Positions 33,001 to 45,700 of a DNA stretch of 64,000 nt are shown piece after piece. A model generated the notes under the pieces. The model saw only the letters and a list, made by a program, of their open reading frames with translations, was not told where the DNA came from and did not search any database. Location of the stretch: NCBI RefSeq assembly GCF_030463565.1, contig NC_134648.1:47182346-47246345 (forward strand), read 5' to 3'. The translations under genes and the position numbers were made by a program. This DNA is from Pelecanus crispus (lineage: Eukaryota; Chordata; Aves; Pelecaniformes; Pelecanidae). Every line of letters begins with the position of its first letter. Position 1 is the stretch's first letter.

Positions 33001-35102
33001 GGAGAGCTTCCTCTGGTATTTTGTATGGGCATCTGAGGACTCAGGCTTCTTACCTTCTGTTAGATTTCTGTGCAGTATAGCACATACCTGTTTAGACTGT
33101 GGTAGCTTTATCTGATAACACATCAGTCGCTGAGCATGTGGGATGATAATGTCAAAGGTCTCCTTTGACAACGGAAATGGTTAATGCTATTTTTGATAAT
33201 GCCGGTTCCGTCCTCCTTGTCTGAGGGTTCAGTTACTTCTTTCTGAATAAGGTAACTGTTGATCAGTCCAGCCATGTATCTGATTCTTCTAGCTTCAGTA
33301 GTACCTAATACATTTATTTCCTACTCGGACAAGATAAGTTGCTTATTTTTGGTATTGTTCTACCTTTGTAGTTTAGAAAGACTTCTGTTCGGCAGATATT
33401 TTGCAACTTTGTCTCTTTTTTTTTTTTTTTTTTTAAACCAAGTGGATAAGTGAGCACTTTACTTTTTTAAAAACATATTTCTGACTGCTGGCTGCATGAT
33501 CTCCTGTATCTCATTTCCCTTTTACTAAGATACAGGCCATTAAACTGCCAATAAAAGATGGGCTATCTTCCATAAATCAGAATTTCTTTGCACCATTTAA
33601 TTTGCTGATGATTTACATTGTAGATCTTTCTTGTGGATGAGAAAGGATCTCCAAGGTGATCATGGGGAATATCTTCTTCAGCTCTCCTAGCATGCTAGTA
33701 GGTGGATTCTTGCTCACTCATGTCTGTTCCTTGCAGAATATTCTTCCTTTCCTTAGCACAGAAGTCACCTAAAGGACAGCCTTCCTTGAATGAAGCAGGA
33801 TTTTTGTAGCAATTACCAATAATTTTTTTTTTTTTTATTTTTACTCTCCTCTTAAAGGATAGACTATCCTTAGGTCTCTGGTTTGTGTATTTATTCTTTG
33901 CTACAAGGTGGTTCTGGAGTTCTCCATCAGCTTCCAGGCTCAGGACCTGGTATCAATAATAATAAAATCTTTTAAAAAATAAACTATTTTTCGACACCTC
34001 TTTTGAGGTCTCAGCTTGTGTTTCCTTGCCTCCTTTTTATGCTGTGTAAAGTTCTACCTTGTCCTCTTGCTTTTCTCTTTTTGCTTCAGTTCTCTCATTA
34101 GAGCTTCTATTTTCCTTCTGTTAAAGAGTTATTTCATTGGTTAGAATACATTGAAACCATTTTTAGTATTAAAAATCCTGCTTTGTGTGGATTTTGCTCT
34201 CCCTGTTAATGTGGGTATTGTAAGGGTCGGAGGAGGAACAGGGCTCAATGAGCACACCTACTTTTAATTGTTCATGTAGTTAGAGTGGCTTTGGGAGGCA
34301 TAGTATCACTGCTGAATGTGAGCTGCAGCCAGTCAGCGAGTCTCATCTCTGCTGTTGGCAGAAGTCTTGGCGGGGGGGAAAAAATAGGTATAAGTATATG
34401 GCCTCCTTCTGGGCTTTTTTCCCTGCTGTGTTCCTCCAGCTTTGCCTGGAGTGGGGTAGTGAGCACCACAGAATGAGATGACCCCAGCTGATGTGGCAAG
34501 CAAGGGGGAGGTAGTTCTTATCTGGAAACCCAGTCACAGATCCTGACTCAATGTTTGTGGCCCACAAAGCAGCAAGTTTCAAAACAATTTGTTTAAATAA
34601 GTGCAAATTTAGATACCTAGCTCTGTTTTTCCACTGTATGACCCATTAAAGCTTTCAGAGCAATTAAGTCAAAGTTGACTTTAGAAGATTTTTAAAGTCT
34701 TTGTTTCATGAGCTAGCATCTCTGGGAAGTGCGTACACTGCTAGTAAGCAAACTTAGCGTTAAGAGATTTTTATTATCCTTGACTGGAGTTATTTTTAAA
34801 GATCTGCATGTTATCATTTTGAATATACTTATACAGAGAGGTGTATGACAACTACATACACAGAGAAAAATACGTTTTTCTGAAAAAAAAAAAAAAAAGT
34901 AAAATTTTGTTTTTTTCCAAACTTGGGAACAAACCTATGTGTAAAAGTAACAGATGGGTAGGGTGGGGAAGCAGGAAAAGCATTATGTCACTGAAGGACT
35001 GTGGTTGTCCAGGGAATTTCTGAAGGCCCTGCTATTGCTTCCATGTGAATCTCTGATATTTTTCAGATAACACCTGCTATTCTGGTTCAGAAGTCCTAAA
35101 AT

Positions 35103-35132
35103 GTGTGTGCATATATATATACACACACACAC
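35103..35132 (+). repeat. Compound dinucleotide microsatellite
   Basis: Alternating GT/GC, then an AT run, then an AC run within LIN52 intron 5. Likely to vary in length between individuals. Confidence 0.85.
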
Positions 35133-38100
35133 CTGGTATCACAGCCATGTTTATAAAATCTCACTGATGCCAGAGAGATGCCAGGCTGCACTTTAAAGTC
35201 AGAACTCATTGCTGCTGGAGTTTGTGGGCATGGAGTTTATCTCACTCAATAAATGAGACAAATTACTGGAAGGTAAATCTATTGAGGGTGTCTGACCACA
35301 GAGAAGTCACCAGTGGCTTGGCAATCTTGGAGATGCAGAAAGCTGGGAGACATTACTAGGCAGGTACAGCTATGGTCTTCCCTGCTCTTAAACTCTTCTG
35401 TAGGCATTTGCCATTGGCACATCAGAGTCAGGGTGGTGGGTTGGAAGGACCTTTTGTTTGACAGAGGGGGTTTTCTGGTTATTTATTTGTTTCAGTAATA
35501 GGCTAGACTGCATGGTAGTTAAGCAACTGCTACCAGAAATCACTGAGGTGTCCGCGTAATGGAGAGATCCTTCCAGAGACAGTATGAGATGGATGGGCAC
35601 ATGAATGAGGAACAGCTACCTTGCTCCCAAGTTAAGCTGTCCTTGGTTGTGAATTGTAGTCCTCTGCAGCCTCAGCAGCCTCTGAAATTTCTGGAAAATC
35701 ATAAAGGAGTCCTTCGGAACGCCAAACTATTTACAGATCACCACTCTTTCTCAGATTGGTAGTGTTTGGTTTTGCATTTCTCTCAGATAAATGCTGTCCA
35801 TCGTGGTCTCTTGCCTGCAAGTTCAGCTTTTTTGTAGGTTTGGAAGGGTAGAGCAGTTCCATCTTTTTCCTTCAGCAGGATTTAACTGTAGCATATTTTG
35901 AAGCATATATACTTAGTTCTGCCTGTGATGCTTGCAGGCTGCTCTTGACATGGATAATTTCAAAGCTAGGATTGCTCTTCCCTACATGGTTGAATGTGAA
36001 TTCACTCATGGAGTTGTTTGGTGTTTTGGGGTTTTTTTGTTTGTTCGTTTTGGGGTTTTTTTTTCCTTTTTTGATGCTGTTCATAGGTAGGATATGTTTA
36101 TATTGGGGCCCCATCTTTGGTGGACTGAACTTGTATCATCTATTAAACTAAAAAATAGGGCATGACATTTAATAATTAAACTTGAACTTTGTGTAAGTTG
36201 TTGAATTAGAATCAAAGTAAGGAAAGGAGGGAGGACTATGTATCCTCTTACTGAAACATCTCTTTCCATTTCTGTAATGGATTCTCTTTTCTAGGAGTGT
36301 CTGCATGTAGTACCAACATGCAACCTTTAGGCTCCATGCAAAACACCTGGCCTTCATACCCAAACAGGCTTATATCAATTATGTAATTGATCAGATAAAA
36401 ATATTTCCTGACCATAACCACTTTTTATTTAGTCCTGAGTCAATCAACGCAGAGGCTTTTTAAGGTGAGAAGCCTTACTTTACACTTGTGAACATGCCCC
36501 CACTTCCTGCAGTACAGTTGCCTAGTGCCTTTTCTGGTCTGTATGTACACTTGTTTGTAACAAAGTATTTAAAATTCTTACATTTGTAGGAAATCAATGT
36601 ATCAACAGGTACGTGTAAGTAGAGAGTGTTTTAACATTCTGGATGTCAGTAGGGTGTCCGCCTCATGGTGTCTTCTGAAGTCTCTTGTTGCTCAATTTTA
36701 GTAAAAGCTGTATGTCCACTCTCTGCAGTCTGGGAAGTTGCATGAAAAAGTGAACTGGATTCTTATGGTTTCTTGTTAGCCAAAATGAGGTTTGGGAGTC
36801 TGTGTAGAAGAGCAGACTCTTTCTTGAACATGAACTCTTTCCTTACTTCCTTGGAGAAATAAACTACCTAAAGTGTTGTGGTGGAGCTGGAGAAGAGAAC
36901 TGACTTTTGGAGAAGGAAAAAGGAAATAAAGTGAAAGAGGATCATGTGATGTGGATCTAAATCTAGATCCCACAGCAGGAGTCTCAGTGCCAGTTATTAG
37001 AACGATGTAGCAATGTTTGTAATGACTTCTGACAAAAGAGTAAGGAGGATGCTCACTTTTTCTTTATTAAAAGCTGGCACCTCCAGAAGTATAGCGCTTC
37101 TAGCCCTAGCGTGTCTGTATTAATCTGAACCAAGAAGGAAGAAAATAAGTTTTGGAATCGCCTACGTTGTTCTAAATATGTTGGACTAGGAAGAGAACAT
37201 TGCATGCCAAGTCTAGTGCTCATTATGTCCTTAAACGTAAAATCTGCAGTTTATTTACTCTTGCAAGGTGATCTGTCCTGCATAGGAGGAAGCAGTTTGA
37301 GGTGTGTGTACGTCGGTTACTTCTGTTCTGCTTAGAATTTTCTTTGTAGCAGCTGTTTTTTTTCTTGGTTAGTTTCTACAATCCTTGCCTTGCTGAATGA
37401 ATCTTCATCGTGTTTCAGTTTTGCCTGAAAGCATATTTCTCCCTTATTTTGTTATTTAGTCCTGTGTTTGGCAAGGACATTATGTGAAATAGTATACTTC
37501 ATGTGCTTCAAAGCTTGAAGGCAGAGTTTTATAGCTGGACAACAAAATTATGTTCTTTGGACACTGGATTTCTGTAATATGCAGTTAGGTTAAGGATTTA
37601 CTTAGCAGAGTTAGTAGACTTCTCCCAGAAAATGTCTCACATTTTGGACGGTTCATTTGTGGATTAGAGATGACATCATGACGATCACAGAGTTTTTCAG
37701 GAACTACACAATCAGTTGAAATGATTGGTTTTGTTTTCCTTAGTAGGAAAAAATATGGAGGCTCTTTTCAGTTTACATTCATAGTAATTCTTGGTCCTTA
37801 TTTGATTGTTTCAGAGAGGTGAAAAGAACGCTTATGTTGTCCGTTAAGGTGTTTATATGGCCCTGTCACCATGATGTCCAAGCTGCTATGATTTCCATGT
37901 GAAACCCTGGCCTTTCTCCTGGTCCTCTTTATACCCTCCTCCCACACTGTAGATCTGCTTCTTCATTTTAATGCACAGTGCTATGGTAAGAGATACTGTG
38001 CATCTGCAGAGGGACGAGGAAATCACCTTTCCTTATACTGCTCACTGGGTGGCTTATTTACAGGCAGGATTTTTCCGGGGTAGCTCCTGTTGGAAGAGCG

Positions 38101-40339
38101 AGACATCAGAATGCTGACTTGAAATTGCCATTCATACGTGATCTGTGAATTGGCTAATTTTGACATGTAGGTAGTTAAGAATGATTACAGTCAGAGGAGT
38201 CATGACCTCAACTTTTCATCATCTCCATTGGCTTGTGCCCCAGTTTGGAACTGAAGAAGGTATAGGAGAAGTTTTAATTGTACCTGTGTGATTTATCCTC
38301 AGTCAGCTCTTTAATTTCTTCTGGCTGTCTGAGGTTTCCGACACGCTGTAAATTTCTCCAACTTTTTCATTATCTGCAATTTCTTTATGACTCATGAATC
38401 GGAGTGGAGAGAGAGTGTGGATTTACAGCAGAGATAAACATGTCCATAAAGTCTGTATCTGTGTCAGTAATTGTACTGCTGTCAGTGACTGTCCTGTTTT
38501 ACAGGTCTCTCTTGGGAGAGTAACACGCTTTGCTACCAGTGTCAGAGAAGTGTTCGCTTTGATTTGCATTAACTTGCCAGGAGATTAGGTTGCAATGGTG
38601 AGGATGGAAATTGAGTGTGGGCCTTGGCTGCTATTGTTTTTTTTTTTAAAATAAGTGGGTGTGTGGTTGAGTTGCCTTCTATGTGCAGAAAAAAAAAGCA
38701 GGTCCAGACTGTTCTTAAATACAAAATCAGGGAGATACAGTCTACTGATGATATCAAATGTGATACTACCCATATGCATAAATTGTGCATTCTTACCATA
38801 AAACAAATGCTGTATCTAGGTGACTGTCATATATGGAAAAAATACTGCATGGATCCTTAGGGTGTTCTCTGTCTGCTGGTGAAGTAGAATAAATATTTCT
38901 CTAAGCTTCATGAAATTTCTGCATCTTTGCCTTCTTCCCCCTCCCTTACTCTGAGGGGAAGGTGCTATTGTGGATTTCAATGGCAAGTACTAATACAGCA
39001 TCCTAGCCTCCAGGCATTGATGACTGTGCTTGCTGCAGAAGGAGGTGTATATTGTTGGAGTTTGAGAAAAGGGGAAAAATCTCTAAAACTCTCCTAAATG
39101 TGTCAAAAGTTCAACCTTCTGCAATTTCTCTTTGCTTTATTTTCTGTTTGATGCCTGATGTTGATATTTGTGTACGTGGAATCTCCTTTTGTTAGATTAT
39201 ATAGTTTGGGTTGGATATTTTTTTTTCTGTGACTTAACTAATTTTTTGTCACAGAAGGTAATTATTTTCTCACAGAATTATTTTAAAATATTCAGTGACT
39301 GTAAAAACCCAAATTTGCATTATGTCAGGTATGGATTGAGACCCCCAAATGCAGCTGATTTAGTTTTTCTAAGTCTGCTGGACACCTTTTACAGAAGGGA
39401 GATTATCATGAACAATGTAAACTCTGTGATTGCGTAGATAGCTTTTAAATGTGCATAGATGTAGGAGTGTTAGAAATGCTAAGATGACATCTGCCATTGC
39501 ATGGTTGTTAATTCTGGAGCCTGATGTTGGAAATACTGAGGGGGGCTTTTTGAGTGTTAGACAGTGTCCATCTAGCTCTGGGAACTGAGTTTCCAAAGTT
39601 ATGTATAAGGACCACGTGCTAAGTGGCCCAATAGCTGGCAGATAACTGTGCTCTTAAAACTGCTGTTGATCTTAATGAGTGATGCTCAATGCAACAGCAA
39701 CATCCTAAATAAAAGCTGAGTTACTATGAGATGCTTTTTACCTGATTTTTATTGAAATGTCTTCTTTATTCGTTTTGTCTCATCCTCTTCCTCTCCTTAT
39801 CTACACCGCCATACCTAGTTTGTGGATCTGATTTTGTTAAAACAAAGGTACTTCAGCTAGGATGTATTACTTGCTTTATTAAAACAAAACAAAACCCAAA
39901 CAAAAAAAAACCCAGCAAAAAACCCCACACAAAACATTTGTGTTATACCCGGGTATTCCTTTCTAAAAATGTCTCTTCTGAAAGTCCCCTTTGGCTCCTA
40001 TAGTTTGTTCAGTAGTAGGAAGAAATGCTGCAATAGTTTGATCCTTTCTGGAAAAGAGTTGGTGAGTTTATGTTGATAGAGTGAAGGTTGATCTAGATAC
40101 TTCATGTGATTAAGAGAAGGGAGCCTTTTCAGTGTTAGTGGGGAAGAAGAGGAAGAGATCTGATTAATCTGGAGGCTAACTGACCAAACTGCTTTGAAGA
40201 CTGTGAAATCATTCATCTGATCCATCATCATCAGCTTTTGCAGGATTTTTGGTATGCTACTCAAGGCAGTAATTTGTGCTTTGTGAGGACATCTGGAATA
40301 TTAGCATTGGTCAGCCAAGCAGTGAACACATTGTGCAAC

Positions 40340-40478
40340 CACCGGGGCGGTTGTGCACTCTCTGTTCTTGGAGGTTTTCCAGACTTGACTGAAAAGCCTT
40401 AAGCAACATAATCTGACCCCATAACCGACCCTGCTTTGTAACCCAGATCATCCAGTGATTTGATGATTCTGTGATCTA
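40340..40478 (+). mobile_element. CR1 LINE 3'-end fragment
   Basis: Recognisable as the 3' end of a CR1 element from TTGGAGGTTTTCCAGACTTG, through the degenerate AAAGCCTTAAGCAACATAATC and ACCCTGCTTTG segments, to ATGATTCTGTGAT. About 140 bp, diverged. Confidence 0.75.
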
Positions 40479-41484
40479 AGATCTTTTCTAGAAGTAAGTT
40501 AATTCAAAGCCTGCATTCCCCAATCTCAGCCGAATGCAGCACCAAGCAGTTGTTCCAGCTTATGAGTGTTGAGCAGGAGATCTCAGGTGCAACTCCATGG
40601 TCTGCCTCCATGTGAGCAGCCTGATTAGGAACAAGAAACCTAAGGGTTCTTGTATCGCAGTGATGGCTTTCATGCTTTTTGGGGATAATGAATGGACTTC
40701 CAAATACTTCCATCCACAGAGCTGATTATGAGTCTATGCAACTTGGGCTGGGGAACCTGTTTTTCTGTGTAGGGAGATACAGTCCATTCAGTATCATTCT
40801 TTAAGCAGAGGAAGAGAATGGTCCTCAACATACACAGAGGTTCTTGTGTGTGTCTGCTCAAATGAACAGTGAAACCACCATCATCTGTCTAGACAAGCAA
40901 GGGGTCAATGGGGCTTGACTGAAGAGCTTTTAGCCGCAAAAGTAAAGGAATGGGCTGTCACATTAAAGCATTTCTACCTGCCACATGCTTGGCACAGAAA
41001 GAAACATGACTACAAACAAAATGTTCTCCCATTACGCTGTCAGAAGCCTATTTTTTGCTACTCTCTTTCTGACAGGATAACTTGTAGACTACTGTCAGTG
41101 GAGGAATTGAGGATGGGGAAAAGTTTGATCAAGCATAAGGTTATGTGCATTTTTGCATTGCAGTTTAAAAACACAAAAATGCCAAACAAATCTCAGGAGA
41201 TGCTTTGGCAGGGACTCTAAAATCTTTGCAACTGGTCTGTATTTATTATTTAAAATTCTTTTGCCATCTCTACCTTTATCCACTCTTCTACTTCTTCTGT
41301 GTTAATAGAACATTTCCTCTGTATTTACAAGTATTGGAAAGATTATCCCTACATCACCTCTGTCTGAAATGTTTTCCTGTAAATTTTGGCTTCTGGCAGG
41401 AGTGACAAGAGAATTTTCTTCCACAGTATGTGTAGCTGGACCCATTTGCAGAGCAACAGCTGATCCTAGTAAAAAATCACACTA

Positions 41485-41630
41485 GAGTGTGACTTTGGAG
41501 ACCTTGGTTCAGTTTCTGGCACTACCACCGTTCTGCTTGGTCGGTTTATTTGCCATCTCACATGTCCCTATTTCCCCAACTGTAAGTTGGAGTTCATGTT
41601 AACGTTCTTTTGCAAGATACTGGAAAAATC
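41485..41630 (+). mobile_element. MIR-like SINE fossil
   Basis: GTGTGACTTTGGAGACCTTG, then GGTTCAGTTTCTGGCACTACCAC and, 50 bases on, CCCTATTTCCCCAACTGTAA then GTTGGA. The order and spacing resemble the tRNA-derived and core parts of MIR. Heavily diverged; it lies just left of LTR copy 2. Confidence 0.45.
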
Positions 41631-41675
41631 ACAGATTTTAAAAAACAGCATATAAAGCCTTTATCATTAAGTATC

Positions 41676-42756
41676 TGTGGTGGGTTGACCCTGGCTGGGC
41701 ACCAGGTGCCCACCAAAGCTGCTCTATCACTCCCTTCCTCAGCTGGACAGGGGAGAGAAAAAATATGACAAAAGGCTCATGGGTTGAGGTAAGGACAGGG
41801 AGATCACTCGGCAATTACTGTCATGGACAAAACAGACTTGGGGAAATTATTTTAATTTATTGCCAATTAGAAGTCAGAGTAGGGTAATGAGAAATAAAAC
41901 CCAAATCTTAAAACACCTTTCCCCCACCCCTCCCTTAACTTCACTCCCGATTTTCTTTACCTCCTCCCCCTGAGCGGTGCAGGGGGACGGGGAATGGGGG
42001 TTGCAGTCAGTTCATCACACGTTGTCTCTGCCGCTCCCTCCTCCTCAGGGGGAGGACTCCTCGCACTCTTCCCCTGCTCCAGTGTGGGGTCCCTCCCACA
42101 GGAGACAGTTCCCCACAAACTTCTCCAACATTATTCCTTCCCACGGGCTGCAGTCCTTCAGGAGCAGACTGCTCCAGCGTGGGTCCCCCATGGGGGTCAC
42201 AAGTCCTGCCAGCAAACCTGCTCCAGCGTGGGCTCCTCTCCCCACACGTCCACAGGTCCTGCCAGGAGCCTGCTCCAGCGCAGGCTTCCCATGGGGTCAC
42301 AGCCTCCTTTGGGCACATCCACCTGCTCGAGCGTGGGGTCCTCCCCGGGCTGCAGGTGGATATCTGCTCCACCATGGACCTCCATGGGCTGCAGGGGCAC
42401 AGCCTGCCTCACCATGGGCTTCACCACGGGCTGCAGGGGAATCTCTGCTCCGGTGCCTGGAGCACCTCCTCCCCCTCCTTCACTGACCTTGGTGTCTGCA
42501 GGGCTGTTTCCTTCACATATTCTCACTCCTCTCTCTGCTGCTGTTGTTCCACTGCAGGTTTTTTTCTCCATTCCTAAATAAGTTATCCCAGAGGTGCTAT
42601 CACCATTGCTGATGGGCTCAGCCTTGGCCAGAGGTCCATCTTGGAGCCAGCTGGCATTGTCTCTGTCGGACATAAGGGAAGCTTCTAGCAGCTTCTCATA
42701 GAAGCCACCCCTATAGTCCCCCCTCTACCAAAACCTGGCCACGCAAACCCAGTACA
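41676..42756 (-). mobile_element. Solitary ERV LTR, copy 2 (LIN52 intron 5)
   Basis: 1,081 bp of the same family as 1874-2990, with the same internal GC-rich unit array and minus-strand AATAAA. Flanks GTATC (41671-41675) and ATATC (42757-42761) form a 5-bp target duplication with one mismatch. It has one 45-bp unit fewer than copy 1. No internal viral sequence remains, so it is a product of LTR-LTR recombination. Confidence 0.9.
42197..42673 (-). CDS. ORF inside solitary LTR copy 2 (unknown, probably not a protein gene)
   Basis: 158 codons. It starts MSDRDNASWLQDG, 15 residues before the point where it becomes collinear with the copy 1 ORF (AKAEPISNGDSTSGITYLG), and ends at the same WQDL-stop. 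The N termini differ because a small deletion in copy 2 changes the upstream frame. No domain recognised. Confidence 0.3.
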   Translation of the reverse strand: MSDRDNASWLQDGPLAKAEPISNGDSTSGITYLGMEKKTCSGTTAAERGVRICEGNSPADTKVSEGGGGGAPGTGAEIPLQPVVKPMVRQAVPLQPMEVHGGADIHLQPGEDPTLEQVDVPKGGCDPMGSLRWSRLLAGPVDVWGEEPTLEQVCWQDL

Positions 42757-45700
42757 ATATCCTATCCTGTATGCTGTGTGTTGTCCCCTGCTTGCTCCTA
42801 TTATATGCCACAGGAAGGCATTATTAGAATATTGTGTGTTGTCACTAGAAGTAAAATAAGAATGTGGTGATGAAACAGATCCTAATATCAAGTGCTCTTC
42901 AGCCTGGGGCCCAAGCAAGGCTACTAAGAAAAGCAAGCCTATTCTCAGCTGTTTACAGACATTATATACACAAATATTTCTATTTGCAAGCAGCATAAAG
43001 GCTAAAAATTATTAGTATGTATCCATACTAATACCAGGGTTTATTTACCTGTTTGGTGGCACATTTGCCCTGCTAGCTCAGAGGCAGCGGAGTTACTCAG
43101 TACATAAGGATCAGTCTCACTGTTTCGTTCAGCCAGCATTTGTGCTTTGAGAAGGGAAATAGAGTGTATTTGTCAAATAGACTGAACATATGTTGATGGG
43201 GTATTGCTATATTCAGTTTCAGTTTTCTCTATTTTGGATCAGGTGATAATGCATACAAGGCTAAGTGAAAAATCTCCTAGCGTTTTGTTGCTTTATTGAG
43301 TGGTTTCAGTTGTTCTGAGCATGAAGTCTTCTACAAGATCAGTAATGGACTTGCTACCCTACCTCTTGCATCTCTAGTAAACGCAGCTCTGAACATCCCG
43401 CCTGTATAATGCTGCTAGACCAAGTCTGATAGTATGTCTCTTATTGCCTCATTAACTTGTGAGTGTTAGAACAAGACAAAAATGCCCTAAAGCCTCTTAT
43501 CTGATGATTGTTGTAACCTTCTGAGTGCCATTAGTTTAAGTTTGCAATCAAATGCTTCCCCTGAGTATAAGGAGCACTGATTAAACCTGAAGTGTCCCCA
43601 GAGGCTTTTACAGCTGTCATGGGGGCGGTGGCTGCCCCTCTCCAAAAGGAAAAGGGGGGCTGGAGGTCCCGGTGGGACAGCCACTCTGCAGACCTCCACG
43701 TGGCTGCCCCAGCTGTTCCGCTTTGCCTAATGAATTGTTTTACAAGGAGAGGCTGGATATTGTCATCACAAGCTGCCTTCCCCAGGGACTGCAGCCAGCC
43801 TGATAATGACTAATGTTAGTGATAGTAATTGAAGTGTGATGGCTCTCCAGGGACTTGCACACGCGTAGAGCTGTCAGGCACTTGTGGCTGGTACAGTCCC
43901 ATGAATACCTCCGAAATGCTTTTTAATTGCTTGACTTTCATAACTAGTTCCCATATATCTCCTGCGGAAATAGACATTTTATGGGGGAAGGGAAAAGAAG
44001 CCTAGGACTCTGCTATGACCCTCGGTTTACACATCTAGCTTACTGCCCTGGCGTGTTTCTAATGAGGATGGCTGTGTGTTCTTGCTCCCCTTAGGTCTCC
44101 ATGTAGATCTGCTCAGTGTCTCTGCCCAGGCGTGTCCAACTGATTTCACCTTTTGTTTTATGTCTAAGCTCTGTCTTCTGTGGTGCCAATCCTTGATGCA
44201 TAGAGATTGTACTTGATTATAAAGGAACACAATAACTTTATTTCAGAATATCAAAGGATCAGTGGTATTAATAGTGCAGAAGCAGTGATAGCTATTTTCA
44301 TTTTGTTAGGCACTGAAAACTGGATGTAAGATAGAAGAAAAATCTTGTAAAAAGCCTAGCATATCCATGTGTCCAAACAGGACTGCAGTTTATGGCCATG
44401 AGCTTTTGGGGGTTTAGGACAGAGAACTGAGCAATCTATATAAAACTGAATGATTTTTTTTTTTCTGATAATTTTCTCCTTTAGAAATGCATTATTGAAT
44501 ATAGCAGTGGACTTGAGATAAAAATATCTGGAATGGGGAACCGTACTTCTGACTTCCTGGATTGCCTTTTTGTGCATGGGGTGGGTTTTTTGCTAGGTTT
44601 TGGGGGGGGGTTGGTTGGGGTTTTTTTTTTAACTGCCATGTTGGGATTGGCGGGTGAAGCTCATTGGGTTAAATTAATGTTTTCTGCCAGAAACAGCATC
44701 GATCACAACATTGTATCAATTCAGGAAACTACTTCTAACAGGACCATGAGAATTGCCATACTCAGACCAGTGCTCTTTTAAAGTCTTGCCCCCTGACAGC
44801 GGACTGTGTCAGTGTGAAGAGCTAGTCACTGTTCTGCACAATTACAGAGGAGCGGGCAAAGGGAGGTTTCTTGCCAACCCTTCCCAACAGCAGTTGGTGT
44901 GTTCCCTGAAACGTGAAGCTTCCATAGCTTTATCTGTTGTAAATTTACCTATTTCTACGTTTTGACGTAATACTTCTTCAGGATCTTGTTAAATTTAACA
45001 ATATAATGTCATATGATTTTTAATTAAAGAGCTAATAACTTGAGTGCATGAAAGCTTACATTTCCCCCACCAGCTATATCATTAGTCTGATAATTTGAGA
45101 CTTTATCTCCTTGCAAAATTTGCTTTGCCTTTATTTCCTCTTACAGATTTCTTTCGGCTGATTTCATTATTGTTCCTCTGGGTTTCTTTTATTCATTTCT
45201 ATACACTTTGTTTTCATTAAACAAATCTAATGGCTATAAAAGGACTTCTCATGTATGAATTAATTGGATCTGGTGTGATATTGTACTGGACTAAGAGATC
45301 TTGTGGCTTACTTATAAGGCTGGTCTTTTCTGAGAGTCTATAGAGTGAAAATAACAGGTCTCCTCTGTCTCGGTGCTGGCTTGGACAGAGGAAGAATGAA
45401 ATTCATGTTGCTACTACTTGAGGAAGCTGTGAGGAGAGAATGGATTTATTCACAAAGCTGAGTTACCAAGAAGGGGAGCTTGGAAAAGAGATAGGAAAGG
45501 GGAGACCTTGCCAAATGGAAGACATTTTCTTTGTCCTAGTTGTCGAGGGTGCTTGGAAGTATATATTCACCAGATACTTACCAATTGCATAATACTGAGA
45601 GATAGAAGGTCAGACTGGCTGAAGGTGGGGGTTTTAATACTAGATCGATCATGCAACTATGCAACAGCTGTATAAGGTCAGATGATAAGACAGAAATTTA

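Noticed and set aside
33410-33440. Long poly-T tracts (also 31,870, 33,825, 59,165) as possible retrogene tails
   Set aside because: No coding-like sequence or target duplication is attached; they look like plain intronic homopolymers.
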